The notes beneath the pieces are model-generated. The model saw nothing but the letters and a program-made list of their open reading frames with translations. It made no database searches and was not told where the DNA came from. 64,000 bases of DNA from Pseudoclavibacter sp. AY1F1 (GTDB lineage Bacteria > Actinomycetota > Actinomycetes > Actinomycetales > Microbacteriaceae), in the NCBI RefSeq assembly GCF_002931075.1, contig NZ_PSTQ01000016.1:18238-82237 (forward strand), in the 5' to 3' direction. The position numbers and the translations under genes are program-made. Shown in pieces: positions 17,003 through 26,873 of this stretch; position 1 is the first letter of the stretch, and the number at the start of each line of letters is the position of its first letter.

Positions 17003-18340
17003 CTAGGTGTTGCTTCCGGGGGTATTGATTCTGGGGGTGTTGCTTTCGGGGTTTGGTTCCTGAGCCATTGTGGCGCGGCGGCGCGCGATCCGCAGCAGCG
17101 TCTCCGTGTCCTGCTCCTTGGCCCGTACGCGCCCGGGCGCGGCCTGCTGCTGCTCGTGCTCGTCGATGATGCTCCACTCGGCGAAGCTCACGGACGACTC
17201 GTCGAGGTGGGCGAGCAGCGACTTCCGATCGGCGTCCGACTTCGGGGCCGCGGAGGCCAGCCAGCCGTCGACCTCGCGAGCAACGGTCTGCCCCTCTGCT
17301 CGGCTCGACGCGATGGTGCCCTGAGGTCCGCGCCGCGCCCAGCCCGCCGCGAAGACGTCGTGCTCGTCGCCGAGCAGCGCGTGCAGCAGGTGGGCGTCGC
17401 CGCGATGGAAGCCGACTGCGGTGATGACAGAGTCGACGTCGATCGACGCCGGGTCGGTGCTCGTGGAAGCCGCATGGGTCTCCGACACGCCTGGCCCGGC
17501 GAGCGAGACCCGGAGGCCGTCAGCGTCCTCGGCAAGAGCGACCGGCGCGACCCCGAACCTGAGCCGGATGGTGACGCGCGGATGCTCGGGCTGCGCGCGG
17601 CTCAGGAGCCCCGCGAGCGCGGCTGCCTGAGCGGACTGCCCCTCATGCTCGGAGAGCGCATCCGCGTCGACGCCGAACACCTCGAAGCTGGCGTCGTCGA
17701 TTCGCCCGAGCTCGGAGAGCAGGGACGGGGTGAACTTGGCGTCGTCGACACCAGCCCGTCCGAGTACCTCGATGACCTGCAGCTCCCCTGAGGCGGCCAC
17801 GAGCAGCGGTGAGTGCACGTCCGAGCCGTCGAAGTCGTTCTCGTGCTTGGCCAGCAGGCGGACCACGTCGATCGCCACGTTGCCGTTCCCGACCACCGCG
17901 ACGCGCCCGCCGAGCCGCGGCAGCTCGACGTGGTCGCCCGGGTGCTGGTTGAGGATGCGCATGAACTGCCCGGCGCCGATGACCCGGCCGTGGTCGAAGC
18001 CCGGCAGCTGGAGCTGCGCGTCCTCGTGCAGGCCCGTGGCGACGATGGTCGCGTCGAACGCGCCGCGCACAGCTTCGAAGTCGACGTCGCGCCCAACCTC
18101 GACGTTGCCGAGGAACCGCACCCCGGATCGCGTGAAGAGTCGGTCGAACTGGCGGGTCACCGCCTTCGTGCCCACATGGTCGGGGGCGACGCCGTAGCGG
18201 ATGAGCCCGTACGGCACCGGGAGGCGCTCGAACATGAACACGTCGGCATCGCGACGAAGTTTGAGGAGCGCCTGCGCCGTGTAACAGGCCGAGGGGCCGC
18301 TGCCGATGATCGCGACGGCACGTCGGGCTTCAGCGGTCAT
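17003..18340 (-). CDS. fprA: FAD-dependent ferredoxin/flavodoxin NADP+ reductase (FprA type)
   Basis: Adrenodoxin-reductase-like flavoprotein, 445 aa from the ATG at 18340. FAD-binding motif AIIGSGPSACYTAQALLK near the N-terminus, then FERLPVPYGLIRYGVAPDH, and the NADP-binding VAVVGNGNVAIDVVRLL around residue 155. The C-terminal FAD site reads VFAAGWARRGPQGTI. The end has a degenerate Asn-Thr-Pro-x-x pentapeptide repeat encoded by 15-nt units. It transfers electrons from NADPH to a small carrier; the flavodoxin gene directly downstream is the obvious partner. The frame is open to 18694 but the upstream part does not belong to the family. Confidence 0.9.
   Translation of the reverse strand: MTAEARRAVAIIGSGPSACYTAQALLKLRRDADVFMFERLPVPYGLIRYGVAPDHVGTKAVTRQFDRLFTRSGVRFLGNVEVGRDVDFEAVRGAFDATIVATGLHEDAQLQLPGFDHGRVIGAGQFMRILNQHPGDHVELPRLGGRVAVVGNGNVAIDVVRLLAKHENDFDGSDVHSPLLVAASGELQVIEVLGRAGVDDAKFTPSLLSELGRIDDASFEVFGVDADALSEHEGQSAQAAALAGLLSRAQPEHPRVTIRLRFGVAPVALAEDADGLRVSLAGPGVSETHAASTSTDPASIDVDSVITAVGFHRGDAHLLHALLGDEHDVFAAGWARRGPQGTIASSRAEGQTVAREVDGWLASAAPKSDADRKSLLAHLDESSVSFAEWSIIDEHEQQQAAPGRVRAKEQDTETLLRIARRRATMAQEPNPESNTPRINTPGSNT
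17006..17050. repeat. Degenerate 15-nt minisatellite at the 3' end of fprA
   Basis: Three adjacent related 15-nt units encode the C-terminal repeats NTPES, NTPRI and NTPGS of the reductase. The units differ at several positions. Confidence 0.6.
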
Positions 18341-18461
18341 ACGGTGGGGCTCTCCTCGATTCGCGGGGGCGCGGGGGCGCGGGAAACGCTCCGCCGAGTA
18401 TGCCACCTTGAGCCAAGCGGCCGCCCCAGGTTCCCTACCTGAGCCGGCCGCGCCGCGATCG

Positions 18462-20555
18462 TCAGGCGTTTGCGCCTGCCTTCTGCTGCTTGAGCTTCTC
18501 CTCAGCCTGCATCGCCTTCTCCTCGATGGGGGCGTTGCCCGACTCCCGCTGCTCGCGCATGTACGCGCGGGCTTCGTCTTGGCGTTCGCGCTCAGCGCCG
18601 GAGGCGATGGATGCGCGAATGTGCTCCGGCCCGTAGCCGAACGCATCCACGAGGTCGGCGGCGTGCGGGCGGAGACGGGCGATGAGCCGCTCACGATAGG
18701 CGGAGACAGCCTGCGCGCGTGGCACGGACAGGCGGCCGGACATCAGGTACCAGGCGAGGTTCTCCTCGATGAGGCCGAGGCCGAAGAGGTCGCGCAACCA
18801 GGTGAGCACCTGCCGGGTCTTACCTTCCGGCATGACGGCGATCGCGTCCGTGAACGCTTCCCACTGCAGCAGCTGACCATGAGCCCTGGCCGCCTCGATG
18901 AGGGTCGGCTGGTTGCGATTGAAGAGCGCGGCCGCCTCTTGTTTCGACAGCTTCTTGGCGTTGCGCAGCTTCGCCGCGATCTCGGAGACCAGGGTCTCGA
19001 CTCGCGACGTGAGCAGCTCGTGCTGGGTCGCGGGCTGGCGCAGCCAGCCGACCGAGCGGGCTCGACTGCCCCGGTCGATGACGATCTGTCCGATGCCGCG
19101 GAGGCCGGACCCGGAGAAGATGCGCTCGGCAGTCTGCTCAGCGATGATGCGCGTGACCTCGCCACGGTCGGCGCCCTTGAACTGCTCGGCGTAGTCGCTC
19201 AGCAGGCGCTTGCCGACGAGCTGCAGCAGCACGTGGTTGTCTCCCTCGAAGGTCGTGTAGATGTCGAGGTCGTGGCGAAGCTGCGTGATGCGGTTCTCCG
19301 CGAGGAAGCCGGCACCGCCGCACGCTTCGCGCGCTTCCTGGAGCGTGTTGATGCCGTGCCAGGTCGAGAGCGGCTTGAGCGCGGCCGCGAGCGTCTCCAG
19401 GTCCTCCCGGTTCTCAGGGGTGTCGAGCTCACCGGAGAAGACGCCGTGGAACTGCTTGAGCAGGTTTTCGTGCGCGAAGCTCAGCGCGTACGTGGTCGCG
19501 AGGCGCGGGATGAGTCGCTTCTGGTGCATCCCGTAGTCGAGCAGCACGGTCTCCTCGCCGTCGCCACCGGCGAACTGCCGGCGCTCGTTGGCGTACGTGA
19601 CCGCGATCTTGAGCGCGACCTTCGACGCCGCCACCGAGGCTCCGTCGAGCGAGACACGCCCCTGCACAAGCGTGCCGAGCATGGTGAAGAAGCGGCGGCC
19701 GGGGCTCTTGATGGGCGACGTGTAGGTGCCGTCTTCTGCGACGTCACCGTAGCGGTTGAGCAGGTTGCGACGAGGCACGCGCACATCGGTGAAGTGGAGG
19801 CGCCCGTTGTCGATTCCGTTGAGGCCGCCCTTGACGCCGTCGTCCTCGCCGCCGATGCCGGGCAAGAACTGGCCATCATCGTCGCGAATCGGCACGTAGA
19901 AGGCGTGCACGCCGTGCTTGACGTTCTTGGTGATGAGCTGCGCGAACACAACGGCCGCTTTGCCGTGCAGGGCGGCGTTGCCGAGGTAGTCCTTCCAGGC
20001 GCCACGGAACGGGGTGTTGATGACCCACTCCTGCGTGGTTTCGTCGTAGCTCGCGGTTGTGCCGATCGACGCGACGTCGGAGCCGTGGCCCGTCTCGGTC
20101 ATGGCGTAGACACCGGGCACCTCGAGGCTCATGATGCCTGGCAGGAACGTGTCGTGGTGGTACGCAGTGCCGAGGTGCATGACGGCGGAGCCAAAGAGGC
20201 CCCACTGCACACCAGCCTTGATCTGCAGGCTCGGGTCGGCGACCACCAGCTCTTCGAACGCGGCGATGTTGCCACCGTGGTTCTCGCCGCCGCCAAGGCG
20301 TTTCGGGAAGGCCAGGTTGACAGCGCCCTCCTCGACGAGGATGCGCAGCTGGCCCATGACGCGATCGCGGTGCTCCGGCATGGCGAGGGCGGGATCGCGC
20401 CACAATTCGGGCCTTGCGGAGTTGGCTCGGGCGCGCAGGCGCTCCTCCGGCCAGGTGCCGAGCAGCTGCTGCGACAGCCAGCCGACATCGATTCGGCTCT
20501 GCTCGAGAGCAACGGGCTCGTCGAGTTCCGGATCGTTGATGCTGATGTCAGACAC
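18462..20555 (-). CDS. Acyl-CoA oxidase / acyl-CoA dehydrogenase family
   Basis: Flavin-dependent acyl-CoA oxidase-type enzyme, 697 aa. Length and the order of motifs match the long acyl-CoA oxidase branch: YAMTETGHGSDV (FAD/substrate loop, about residue 150), WVINTPFRGAWKDYLGNAALHG, then FTMLGTLVQGRVSLDGASVAASKVAL, and AREACGGAGFLAENR with FEGDNHVLLQLVGK in the C-terminal half, where the catalytic glutamate region lies. The protein ends in a charged helical tail (EEKAMQAEEKLKQQ). It should catalyse the first step of fatty acid beta-oxidation. ATG at 20555. It is alone, with the NatAB terminator behind its promoter. Confidence 0.9.
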   Translation of the reverse strand: MSDISINDPELDEPVALEQSRIDVGWLSQQLLGTWPEERLRARANSARPELWRDPALAMPEHRDRVMGQLRILVEEGAVNLAFPKRLGGGENHGGNIAAFEELVVADPSLQIKAGVQWGLFGSAVMHLGTAYHHDTFLPGIMSLEVPGVYAMTETGHGSDVASIGTTASYDETTQEWVINTPFRGAWKDYLGNAALHGKAAVVFAQLITKNVKHGVHAFYVPIRDDDGQFLPGIGGEDDGVKGGLNGIDNGRLHFTDVRVPRRNLLNRYGDVAEDGTYTSPIKSPGRRFFTMLGTLVQGRVSLDGASVAASKVALKIAVTYANERRQFAGGDGEETVLLDYGMHQKRLIPRLATTYALSFAHENLLKQFHGVFSGELDTPENREDLETLAAALKPLSTWHGINTLQEAREACGGAGFLAENRITQLRHDLDIYTTFEGDNHVLLQLVGKRLLSDYAEQFKGADRGEVTRIIAEQTAERIFSGSGLRGIGQIVIDRGSRARSVGWLRQPATQHELLTSRVETLVSEIAAKLRNAKKLSKQEAAALFNRNQPTLIEAARAHGQLLQWEAFTDAIAVMPEGKTRQVLTWLRDLFGLGLIEENLAWYLMSGRLSVPRAQAVSAYRERLIARLRPHAADLVDAFGYGPEHIRASIASGAERERQDEARAYMREQRESGNAPIEEKAMQAEEKLKQQKAGANA

Positions 20556-20685
20556 GGATGCTCCTTTGCAACGTTTGGTGATGCATCCACGCTAGGTCGG
20601 GCCACCGACACTCGCCATTTCCCGGTGGGAGGGCACGAGATTCCCTCGCCACAGATGCGCGCGAATTGCACACTTCATACAACTC

Positions 20686-20713
20686 AGCGGGCCAAGCGTT
20701 GGCTTGACCCGCT
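20686..20713 (-). terminator. Hairpin after the NatAB-like operon
   Basis: AGCGGG-c-CAAGC / GCTTG-a-CCCGCT with a GTTG loop and one internal mismatch, located in the minus-strand direction just after the ABC permease stop at 20750. Confidence 0.5.
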
Positions 20714-20749
20714 AGAGATGTTCGGTGAATCCGCCCGAGCGACGCCCGG

Positions 20750-21952
20750 TCAGCCCTTGAGGGCGTCGGTGAGCTTCACTCGCCCGCCGATGCGGAGGAT
20801 CGAGTTCTCGTAGATGCGCGCACCGATCATGATCGAGACCGCGCTGGTCGCGATGAGGATGACGAGCGCGAGGATCGGCTCCCACCACTCGGCCTGACCG
20901 AGCACCACCCGAAGCGGCATCGCGATCGTCGCCGAGAACGGGATGTAGCTGAGGATCGTCATGAGCAGCGCGTTGCTGTTGAAGAGGATCACGAGCATGT
21001 ACGGGATGAGCATGAGCATCATGAGCGGAGTCGTGACGCTACCGACCTCCTCCTGCCTCGACACCATCGCGGATGCGCCCGCATACAGGGTCGCGATGAG
21101 CACGAACCCGAACACGAACAGCACGAGGAACCAGATGAATCCGGGGCCGATGAGCGAGAACAGCGTGCCCTGGCCGGTCGCCGCGAGCGCTATGGCCGCC
21201 GCCGCGAGGATCGCCGCCACCTGGATGAGCGCGAGGACGCTGTTGCCGATGACCTTGCCCGCCATGATGACGCGCGGGGTGACCGTGGAGAGCAGGATCT
21301 CGACGATGCGCGACTGCTTCTCCTCGACGACGCTCTGCGCGATCGTGTAGGCGTAGCCCATCGCCGCCATGAAGTAGAGCACGCCGAAGGCGACGGCCAT
21401 GATGTAGCCGAGGGCCGGGTTGACCTCGGGGGCCTCCAGCGAGAACGAGGGCGGCACCTGCGCGAGGGCCATCGAGTCCTCCGTCGGCACGCCCTCGAGG
21501 CCAACAAGCACAAACGCGCCGTCGCCCAGGTCGCTGGCAGGCTGCCCGTCGCCCGTGAAGAGCTCAAGGCCGCGAGCATCCGCCGGCGTCAGCACCGCGT
21601 ACTCGACGGCACCGTCGCGCACGAGCTGCGCGGCCTCTTCGGCGGACGCGGCTTCGGTCGTCTCGAGGCCGGCAGTCGACGCGACCGAGGTCGTGTCGGA
21701 GACCGTCGCCACATTCGTCGCACCTCCCCCGATGGCGTCGCCGAACAGCGCGACCGCCACGATTCCACCCGCCACGAGCAGCAGGGTGATGAGGAACGAG
21801 ATCTGCTGGGCGCGAGAACGCGCCTGCACGAGAATCTCGCGCTTCGCGATGAGCTGGATGCCCTTCGCCGAGCTGAGGCCGAACTGCCTCGAACGGGCCG
21901 GCGCTGCCGCTGACGGGCGCTGCGAGGCCCTGGCTTCCTGTGTGTTCGTCAT
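20750..21952 (-). CDS. ABC-2 type permease (NatB-like)
   Basis: Membrane subunit of an ABC exporter, 400 aa. One transmembrane helix near residues 50-75, a large extracytoplasmic domain (about 75-185), and five or more helices in the C-terminal half beginning GYIMAVAFGVLYFMAAMGYAYTIAQSVVEEKQSRIVEILLSTV-type ABC2 sequence. This N-TM/ectodomain/C-TM plan is that of NatB sodium exporters and related multidrug permeases. ATG at 21952 overlaps the stop of the ATPase gene (ATGA). Substrate unknown; upstream two-component genes point to stress-induced efflux. Confidence 0.88.
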   Translation of the reverse strand: MTNTQEARASQRPSAAAPARSRQFGLSSAKGIQLIAKREILVQARSRAQQISFLITLLLVAGGIVAVALFGDAIGGGATNVATVSDTTSVASTAGLETTEAASAEEAAQLVRDGAVEYAVLTPADARGLELFTGDGQPASDLGDGAFVLVGLEGVPTEDSMALAQVPPSFSLEAPEVNPALGYIMAVAFGVLYFMAAMGYAYTIAQSVVEEKQSRIVEILLSTVTPRVIMAGKVIGNSVLALIQVAAILAAAAIALAATGQGTLFSLIGPGFIWFLVLFVFGFVLIATLYAGASAMVSRQEEVGSVTTPLMMLMLIPYMLVILFNSNALLMTILSYIPFSATIAMPLRVVLGQAEWWEPILALVILIATSAVSIMIGARIYENSILRIGGRVKLTDALKG

Positions 21953-22833
21953 GCGACGACCTCCCGGTAGATGTCGGAGAGCTTCACGATGTGGCGGCCG
22001 AAGCCGAAGACGGGGCCCCGGTCGAGGGCTGTTCGCAGGATGCGCTGGGCGGTCTCCCCCGAGTCGGCGACGAAGATCGCATCCCCACGGTCGAACTCGA
22101 GCACCTTGATGCCAGGCTCGTCGCGCAGCCAGCCGGCGTCACCCGCGAGGGAGATGCGGTGCATGCCCTCGGAGTGCCGCTCTTGCAGTTCGTGGCGGTC
22201 GCCGCTTGCCTTGATCGCTCCGCCGGAGATGATGACGAGGTTGTCGCTGAGTCGCTCGACGACATCGAGCTGGTGACTTGAGAACAGCACGGGCACCCCG
22301 CGCGCGGCGAACCCCTGCAGCGTCTCGAGCACCACCTCGACGGCGAGCGGGTCGAGGCCCGAGAACGGCTCGTCGAGGATGAGCATCTCGGGTTCGTGGG
22401 CCAGCGACGCCGCGATCTGCGCGCGCTGCTGGTTACCGAGCGAGAGGTCCTCCACGTTGTCGTTGATGCGCTCCGTCAGGCCCAGGTCCTCGAGGAAGCG
22501 GTCGGCGTTCTTGGCAGCCTCCTTGGCGCTGAGCCCGTGCAGCTCCGCGAAGTAGGTGACCTGCTCCTTGACCTTCATCTTCGGGTACAAGCCGCGCTCC
22601 TCAGGCATGTACCCGAACCGGGCACGGTCGGTGACGACCACGGGCCTGCCGTCGATCGTGACGACGCCGGCATCCGGCTTCACGACGCCCAGGATCGTGC
22701 GCATCGTGGTGGTCTTGCCTGCTCCGTTGCCGCCGACGAAGCCCGTGAGCTTGCCCGGCTCGACAGAGAAGCTCACGTTGTCGAGCACCTTGCGGTCGCC
22801 GTAGGTCTTGGAGATGTTCTGGATCTCGAGCAT
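21949..22833 (-). CDS. ABC transporter ATP-binding protein (NatA-like)
   Basis: ATPase of the exporter, 294 aa from the ATG at 22833, which has AGGAGGGG directly upstream. Walker A GGNGAGKTT near residue 34, signature LSLGNQQRAQIAASLAHEPEMLILDEPFSGLDP with Walker B, and H-loop FSSHQLDVVERL. The C-terminal ~70 residues form the accessory domain common in NatA/CcmA-like exporters. Overlaps the permease start by 4 nt. It lies downstream of the response regulator gene on the same strand. Confidence 0.92.
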   Translation of the reverse strand: MLEIQNISKTYGDRKVLDNVSFSVEPGKLTGFVGGNGAGKTTTMRTILGVVKPDAGVVTIDGRPVVVTDRARFGYMPEERGLYPKMKVKEQVTYFAELHGLSAKEAAKNADRFLEDLGLTERINDNVEDLSLGNQQRAQIAASLAHEPEMLILDEPFSGLDPLAVEVVLETLQGFAARGVPVLFSSHQLDVVERLSDNLVIISGGAIKASGDRHELQERHSEGMHRISLAGDAGWLRDEPGIKVLEFDRGDAIFVADSGETAQRILRTALDRGPVFGFGRHIVKLSDIYREVVA

Positions 22834-22995
22834 CACCCCTCCTGTCTCGCGCGACGTCCGACGCCGCACCTTCTCTGGGTATGCAGAAGACGTTACGGAC
22901 ATCGTCTGGCGGACGGATCGGCCGCGCGACGGAACTCGGCGGGTGCCCGCTTCATCCGCTCGGGTGAGGAGGCTGCGGTTCCGAGCTGAGGAGCG

Positions 22996-23715
22996 CTACT
23001 CGACGGGGGCGACGACCCCGACGTTGTAGGCGAAGATTACGGCGTGGATGCGGTCGCGTACGCCGATTTTCGCGAGCAGGTTCGAGACGTGCGTCTTGAC
23101 GGTCGCCTCTGACACGAAGAGGCGAGCCGCGATATCGGCGTTGCTGAGGCCTTCGGCGATGAGCGCGAGCACCTCGCCTTCGCGATCGGTGAGGTTCGCG
23201 AGGGCCGGATGCACGGCCGCAGTCGGCGCTGTGACCTCGGTCTGCAACGCATCGTTCACCTGAGGCGGGGCCGCCTCCGGGATGTCGTTGAGCATGCCGG
23301 CGATGACACCGCGCGTGACCTGCGGGTCGAGCAGGGCGTCTCCGGAATGGACGACCCGCACCGCCTCGACAAGCGTCTCCGGGGGCGAGTTCTTGAGCAC
23401 GAATCCGCTCGCCCCGGCGCGAAGAGAGTCGCGCACAGCCGCTTCGTCGCGGAACGTCGTCAGCATGAGCACGCGCGGGGCCGCCCCTTCGAGCTGCATG
23501 ATCTCGCGGGTCGCAGCGATGCCGTCGAGTACCGGCATCTGCACGTCCATGCAGACGAGGTCGGGGCGGAGCTCGCCGACGACCGAGACGGCTTCTCGCC
23601 CGTCGGTGGCTTCGCCGACGACAACGATGTCAGGCTCGGACTCCAGGATCAGCTTGAAGCCCATGCGCACGAGCTGGTGGTCGTCAACCAGCACGACGCG
23701 GATCTTTTCAGACAC
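22996..23715 (-). CDS. NarL/LuxR-family response regulator
   Basis: Two-component response regulator, 239 aa. Receiver domain with acidic pocket VDDHQL and phospho-acceptor Asp57 in DLVCMDVQMPVLDG, then GFVLKNSPPETL with the conserved lysine; C-terminal LuxR HTH LTDREGEVLALIAEGLSNADIAARLFVSEATVKTHVSNLLAKIGVRDR. A ~40-residue Pro/Ala/Thr-rich linker joins the domains. ATG at 23715. The cognate kinase is the gene immediately upstream; the likely target is the downstream NatAB-like exporter. Confidence 0.94.
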   Translation of the reverse strand: MSEKIRVVLVDDHQLVRMGFKLILESEPDIVVVGEATDGREAVSVVGELRPDLVCMDVQMPVLDGIAATREIMQLEGAAPRVLMLTTFRDEAAVRDSLRAGASGFVLKNSPPETLVEAVRVVHSGDALLDPQVTRGVIAGMLNDIPEAAPPQVNDALQTEVTAPTAAVHPALANLTDREGEVLALIAEGLSNADIAARLFVSEATVKTHVSNLLAKIGVRDRIHAVIFAYNVGVVAPVE

Positions 23716-23818
23716 TTGGCCTCCTTTGGCACCCGCCGCAGCGGTGTCGTTCTCGTGACCGTATCGGGGCGAGGTTACCGGGAGTTGGCCGTTCGGGGCT
23801 GGAACTTTCGCTCATGCC

Positions 23819-25261
23819 TCACGCCTGCCGTTCGTACGGCACGCGGAGCAGGACCCGGAAGCCGCCACCGCTTCGCCTGCTTGTCGTGACGTCACCGCCA
23901 GCCGCCCGTGCTCGCTCGCGCATGCCTACGAGGCCGAGACCCCCCGAGCCGTTTGCACGCTTGGCGGCGGCGGCGTGCATCAGCGATTTAGGGCCGTCAT
24001 CCGTCACGTCGAGTTCCAGCCCGGTGTCGAGGTAGCGGAGTCGCACGTCAGCCGGCGCCTCTGCCCCAGCGTGCTTGCGCGTGTTGGTGAGGGCTTCCTG
24101 GAGCACGCGGTAGACGGCGACGCCCGTGAGCGGCGACACCCGCCGCGGCTCACCGAACGTGCTGAACGCGACCCGCATGCCTGCACCGCGCAGCTCTTCG
24201 ATGAGCGCGGGCACCTGCTCGACCGTGTGCGTCGATGGGGCGGATGCGCCTGAGGAAGCCCCGGGGGCGCCGTCATCGGCGCGCACCTCGCCGTCCGCCG
24301 CGTCAGCGTCCGCGCTTCGCAGCGTCGTCAGGAGCGAGTGGAGTTCGTCGATGGCAACACGCGCGCTCTGCTCCACGCCGAGGAGGGCCTGCTGCGACTT
24401 TTCCGGCGAGGCCTCCGCCGTGCGTCGAGCGGCCGCTGCCTGCAGACCCATAAGCGAGACGTGGTGCGCGACGACGTCGTGAAGCTCTCGCGCGATGCGA
24501 ACGCGGTCGAGGCGGATCGCCTGCTCTTCGACCAGCCTGCGCTCGTCGGCCAGTGCAGTCGCGTACTCCTCGAGCTCCCGCGTGCGCTCCTCGAGCGCGG
24601 CACGCTGCCCCGCTCGCCGGTAGTCGGAGTTGCCGAACCAGAACGCGCCAATGAAATACAGCACATTGATGAGCAGCGTGTAGGCCGTGAAGACGCTCGA
24701 GATCCAGTTCTCGCCGTCGCTGCCACCCGAGAAGCTGAAGATGAGCGTCGCCCGCGTGAACGCGTCGACGACCGCCCACACGGTCATGCCCACCGTGATG
24801 GCCACACGAAGCAGCGTCACCATGGCCCGCTGGTTGCTCCAAGCCCCCGCCGTGAAGATGAGGAGGAAATAGCCGATCTGCGTGACGACGGTGTCGAGGT
24901 ACGTGAACGCGAAGGCGGAGACGAACGCGACCGTGCTGAGCACGAGCATCCACAACGGGAAGCGACGTCGCAGCGCGATGGCGACGCCGTACATGACAGG
25001 CACGAGGATCATGCCGACAAGAGCTGCAGCCGGATCGTTGTCGTGCAGGATGGCGCCGACCTCTGTCGGGTCTGTGCCCTTGCGCAGCTCGAGGACCGCC
25101 CAGTTGGAGAAGGCCATGAGGCCGACCGCTACCAGCGCCACGATGACGTCGGTGCGCAGCGCACGCCGGGAGGGACCTGGCCGCTCCCAGTCGGCCGGGC
25201 GCTCGGCATCGGTGCCCTGGAGCCGCTGCCAGAGTTCAGTGCCGCGCGCTGACGAGATCAT
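23819..25261 (-). CDS. Sensor histidine kinase (HPK7/NarX-DesK type)
   Basis: Membrane sensor kinase, 480 aa from ATG 25261 (ATG 25291 also possible). The N-terminal sensor has five to six transmembrane helices (about residues 37-210) with little extracytoplasmic sequence, which suggests intramembrane sensing. A coiled-coil-like linker (ALEERTRELEEYATALADERR) leads to the dimerisation/H-box VRIARELHDVVAHHVSLMG with His261, and the HATPase_c domain ends GLGLVGMRERARAAGGDVTTSRRSGGGFRV. It pairs with the response regulator 103 nt downstream. Confidence 0.9.
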   Translation of the reverse strand: MISSARGTELWQRLQGTDAERPADWERPGPSRRALRTDVIVALVAVGLMAFSNWAVLELRKGTDPTEVGAILHDNDPAAALVGMILVPVMYGVAIALRRRFPLWMLVLSTVAFVSAFAFTYLDTVVTQIGYFLLIFTAGAWSNQRAMVTLLRVAITVGMTVWAVVDAFTRATLIFSFSGGSDGENWISSVFTAYTLLINVLYFIGAFWFGNSDYRRAGQRAALEERTRELEEYATALADERRLVEEQAIRLDRVRIARELHDVVAHHVSLMGLQAAAARRTAEASPEKSQQALLGVEQSARVAIDELHSLLTTLRSADADAADGEVRADDGAPGASSGASAPSTHTVEQVPALIEELRGAGMRVAFSTFGEPRRVSPLTGVAVYRVLQEALTNTRKHAGAEAPADVRLRYLDTGLELDVTDDGPKSLMHAAAAKRANGSGGLGLVGMRERARAAGGDVTTSRRSGGGFRVLLRVPYERQA

Positions 25262-25325
25262 GCCATCAAGGCTAGGTCCAGCCTCCGACATTCGATGCGC
25301 GTCCGCCGCGAGGCGCGCGATCGAA

Positions 25326-25808
25326 TCAGTCGAGAAGGCCCACGGGCTCAGCTGGGAGACGACGCCAGGCCGCATGGAGCCAGATTGCCCCGACGACCGC
25401 GGTTCCCAGCCCGACCACCAGCTGCACCGCGCCAGTCGCGCTCGCACCGGTGATCGCGAGGACTCCTGTGAGCAGCAGACCGGTGACGGCCAGCACCGAA
25501 AGGACGCTGCCGCCGGTGCGCGCTCCCTCCGCCCTCCTGCGCTTGGGCGATCCGAGCAGCTTCCAGATGGCGCCGTACCCGACGACGATGACCACCAGCG
25601 AGATCACGAAGCTCGGCACGCTCGCAGAGCGGAACTCGGCATCCTGCTGCCAGTTGGCGAGCGCCCCCGCCGCGATCATCACGGCGAGGAGGATCGTGAG
25701 CCTCCGGAGCCGAGAAACCCGGGTCGGGGTGAGCGAGCGCTCCGGCTCGGCCTCGCGCGGCACGTCATAGCCCGGGCGCGGTTCTTCGTAGGAAGTTGAG
25801 TCAGGCAT
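25326..25808 (-). CDS. Hypothetical membrane protein
   Basis: 160 aa, no family recognised. A charged N-terminal stretch of ~35 residues precedes four hydrophobic segments (about 38-53, 66-83, 99-117 and 125-145), and the C-terminus is short and cytoplasmic by the positive-inside rule. ATG at 25808. It lies upstream of the histidine kinase gene on the same strand with a 64-nt gap and may be an accessory of that system, but nothing in it proves this. Confidence 0.65.
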   Translation of the reverse strand: MPDSTSYEEPRPGYDVPREAEPERSLTPTRVSRLRRLTILLAVMIAAGALANWQQDAEFRSASVPSFVISLVVIVVGYGAIWKLLGSPKRRRAEGARTGGSVLSVLAVTGLLLTGVLAITGASATGAVQLVVGLGTAVVGAIWLHAAWRRLPAEPVGLLD

Positions 25809-25938
25809 GACTCAAGCCTCCCACGTCGAGCGTGCACCGCCGTGGGTATCCCGTCACAGAACGGATTCGAACACCTGGATGCGCGTCCAGCTTCGGGCAT
25901 GCGCTCGGCCTGCAGACCGTCATCCCGTCGGTGTCCGC

Positions 25939-26799
25939 TCAGTCAGCGCGCGTTGGCGCGTCCGTCTCCGGACCCTCGGCGCGCAGTTGTTCGGCCTCGC
26001 CGATGACCCGCGCGCGAAGGCGGCGCGCGCGCTGCACCAGCACTTCGTCGTCGGAACTCGCACCTGCCCCGGCAAGCGCACGCAGCGCGCCGGACAGAGC
26101 CTCCGCTCCCACCTGACCCGCAGCGGCATCGTCGGCGATGAGCTCGATGAGCAGCGCCGTCGCCCGCGACAGGTTCCGCGCGCCCGTGTACCTGGGGAGG
26201 CAGGCCTCGTTGACCTCGGCCAGACGCTGCGCAAGCGCGTGGAAGCGCACCAGGTGGCAGCGCTCGTGCGCGACGACCGCTTCCAGCTGCTCGCGCGTCA
26301 GCAGCTCCTCCAGCCCGCTCGACACAATGACCACAGGCGAGGGGCCCGCCGCCGCGAGCGCGTGAGGCGACGGGGACTCGACGAAACGCACGAGGGCTCC
26401 CCCGATGCGCTCGTCTCGGTACGAGAGCACGCGCGCGGCATCCCGAAGCTCGTCATTCGCGCGCCTGCCGTCTGCAAACGCGCGGCCGGATCGACGCGTG
26501 ACGATGAACCCCCAGCCGAACATTGCGATGAGGCCAGCGCTCGCGAAGACGGAGGCGAGGGCGATCTCGAATCCGCTCAGCCAGCTGCCCTCGTCATGTT
26601 CCCAGTTGAGCACCGCCACGACCGACAGTGCGACAGCCGCCAGCAGCGCGAGCGAGCCCCCGAGGACCGCGCCGTGCCAGAGCCCGAGCGCGAGCTGCGG
26701 GTGTCGAACCTGCCACGTGCCGCGCGTCAGCAGGGAGGGCGCCGCGAGCATCGTGAACACGGCGAACGCGAGGCAGGCGAGCGCGGGGATGATCCACAT
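25939..26799 (-). CDS. M56/M48-like membrane metalloprotease (BlaR1-type protease domain)
   Basis: 286 aa. Three transmembrane helices (about 2-20, 42-64, 80-100) followed by a cytoplasmic protease domain with HERCH (178-182) in LEAVVAHERCHLVRFHALAQRLAEVN, a zinc-binding HExxH-type motif. There is no C-terminal penicillin-binding sensor as in BlaR1. ATG at 26799. It follows a BlaI-family repressor gene (gap 74 nt), the usual pairing in which the protease relieves repression by cleaving BlaI or a helper. Signal unknown. Confidence 0.87.
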   Translation of the reverse strand: MWIIPALACLAFAVFTMLAAPSLLTRGTWQVRHPQLALGLWHGAVLGGSLALLAAVALSVVAVLNWEHDEGSWLSGFEIALASVFASAGLIAMFGWGFIVTRRSGRAFADGRRANDELRDAARVLSYRDERIGGALVRFVESPSPHALAAAGPSPVVIVSSGLEELLTREQLEAVVAHERCHLVRFHALAQRLAEVNEACLPRYTGARNLSRATALLIELIADDAAAGQVGAEALSGALRALAGAGASSDDEVLVQRARRLRARVIGEAEQLRAEGPETDAPTRAD

Positions 26800-26873
26800 G
26801 TCGGATCACTCGCGTCCGGGCAGGAACCCCGAACGCCCTCTTGGAGCCATGATGAAGGCCAGTCCGGCTCCGG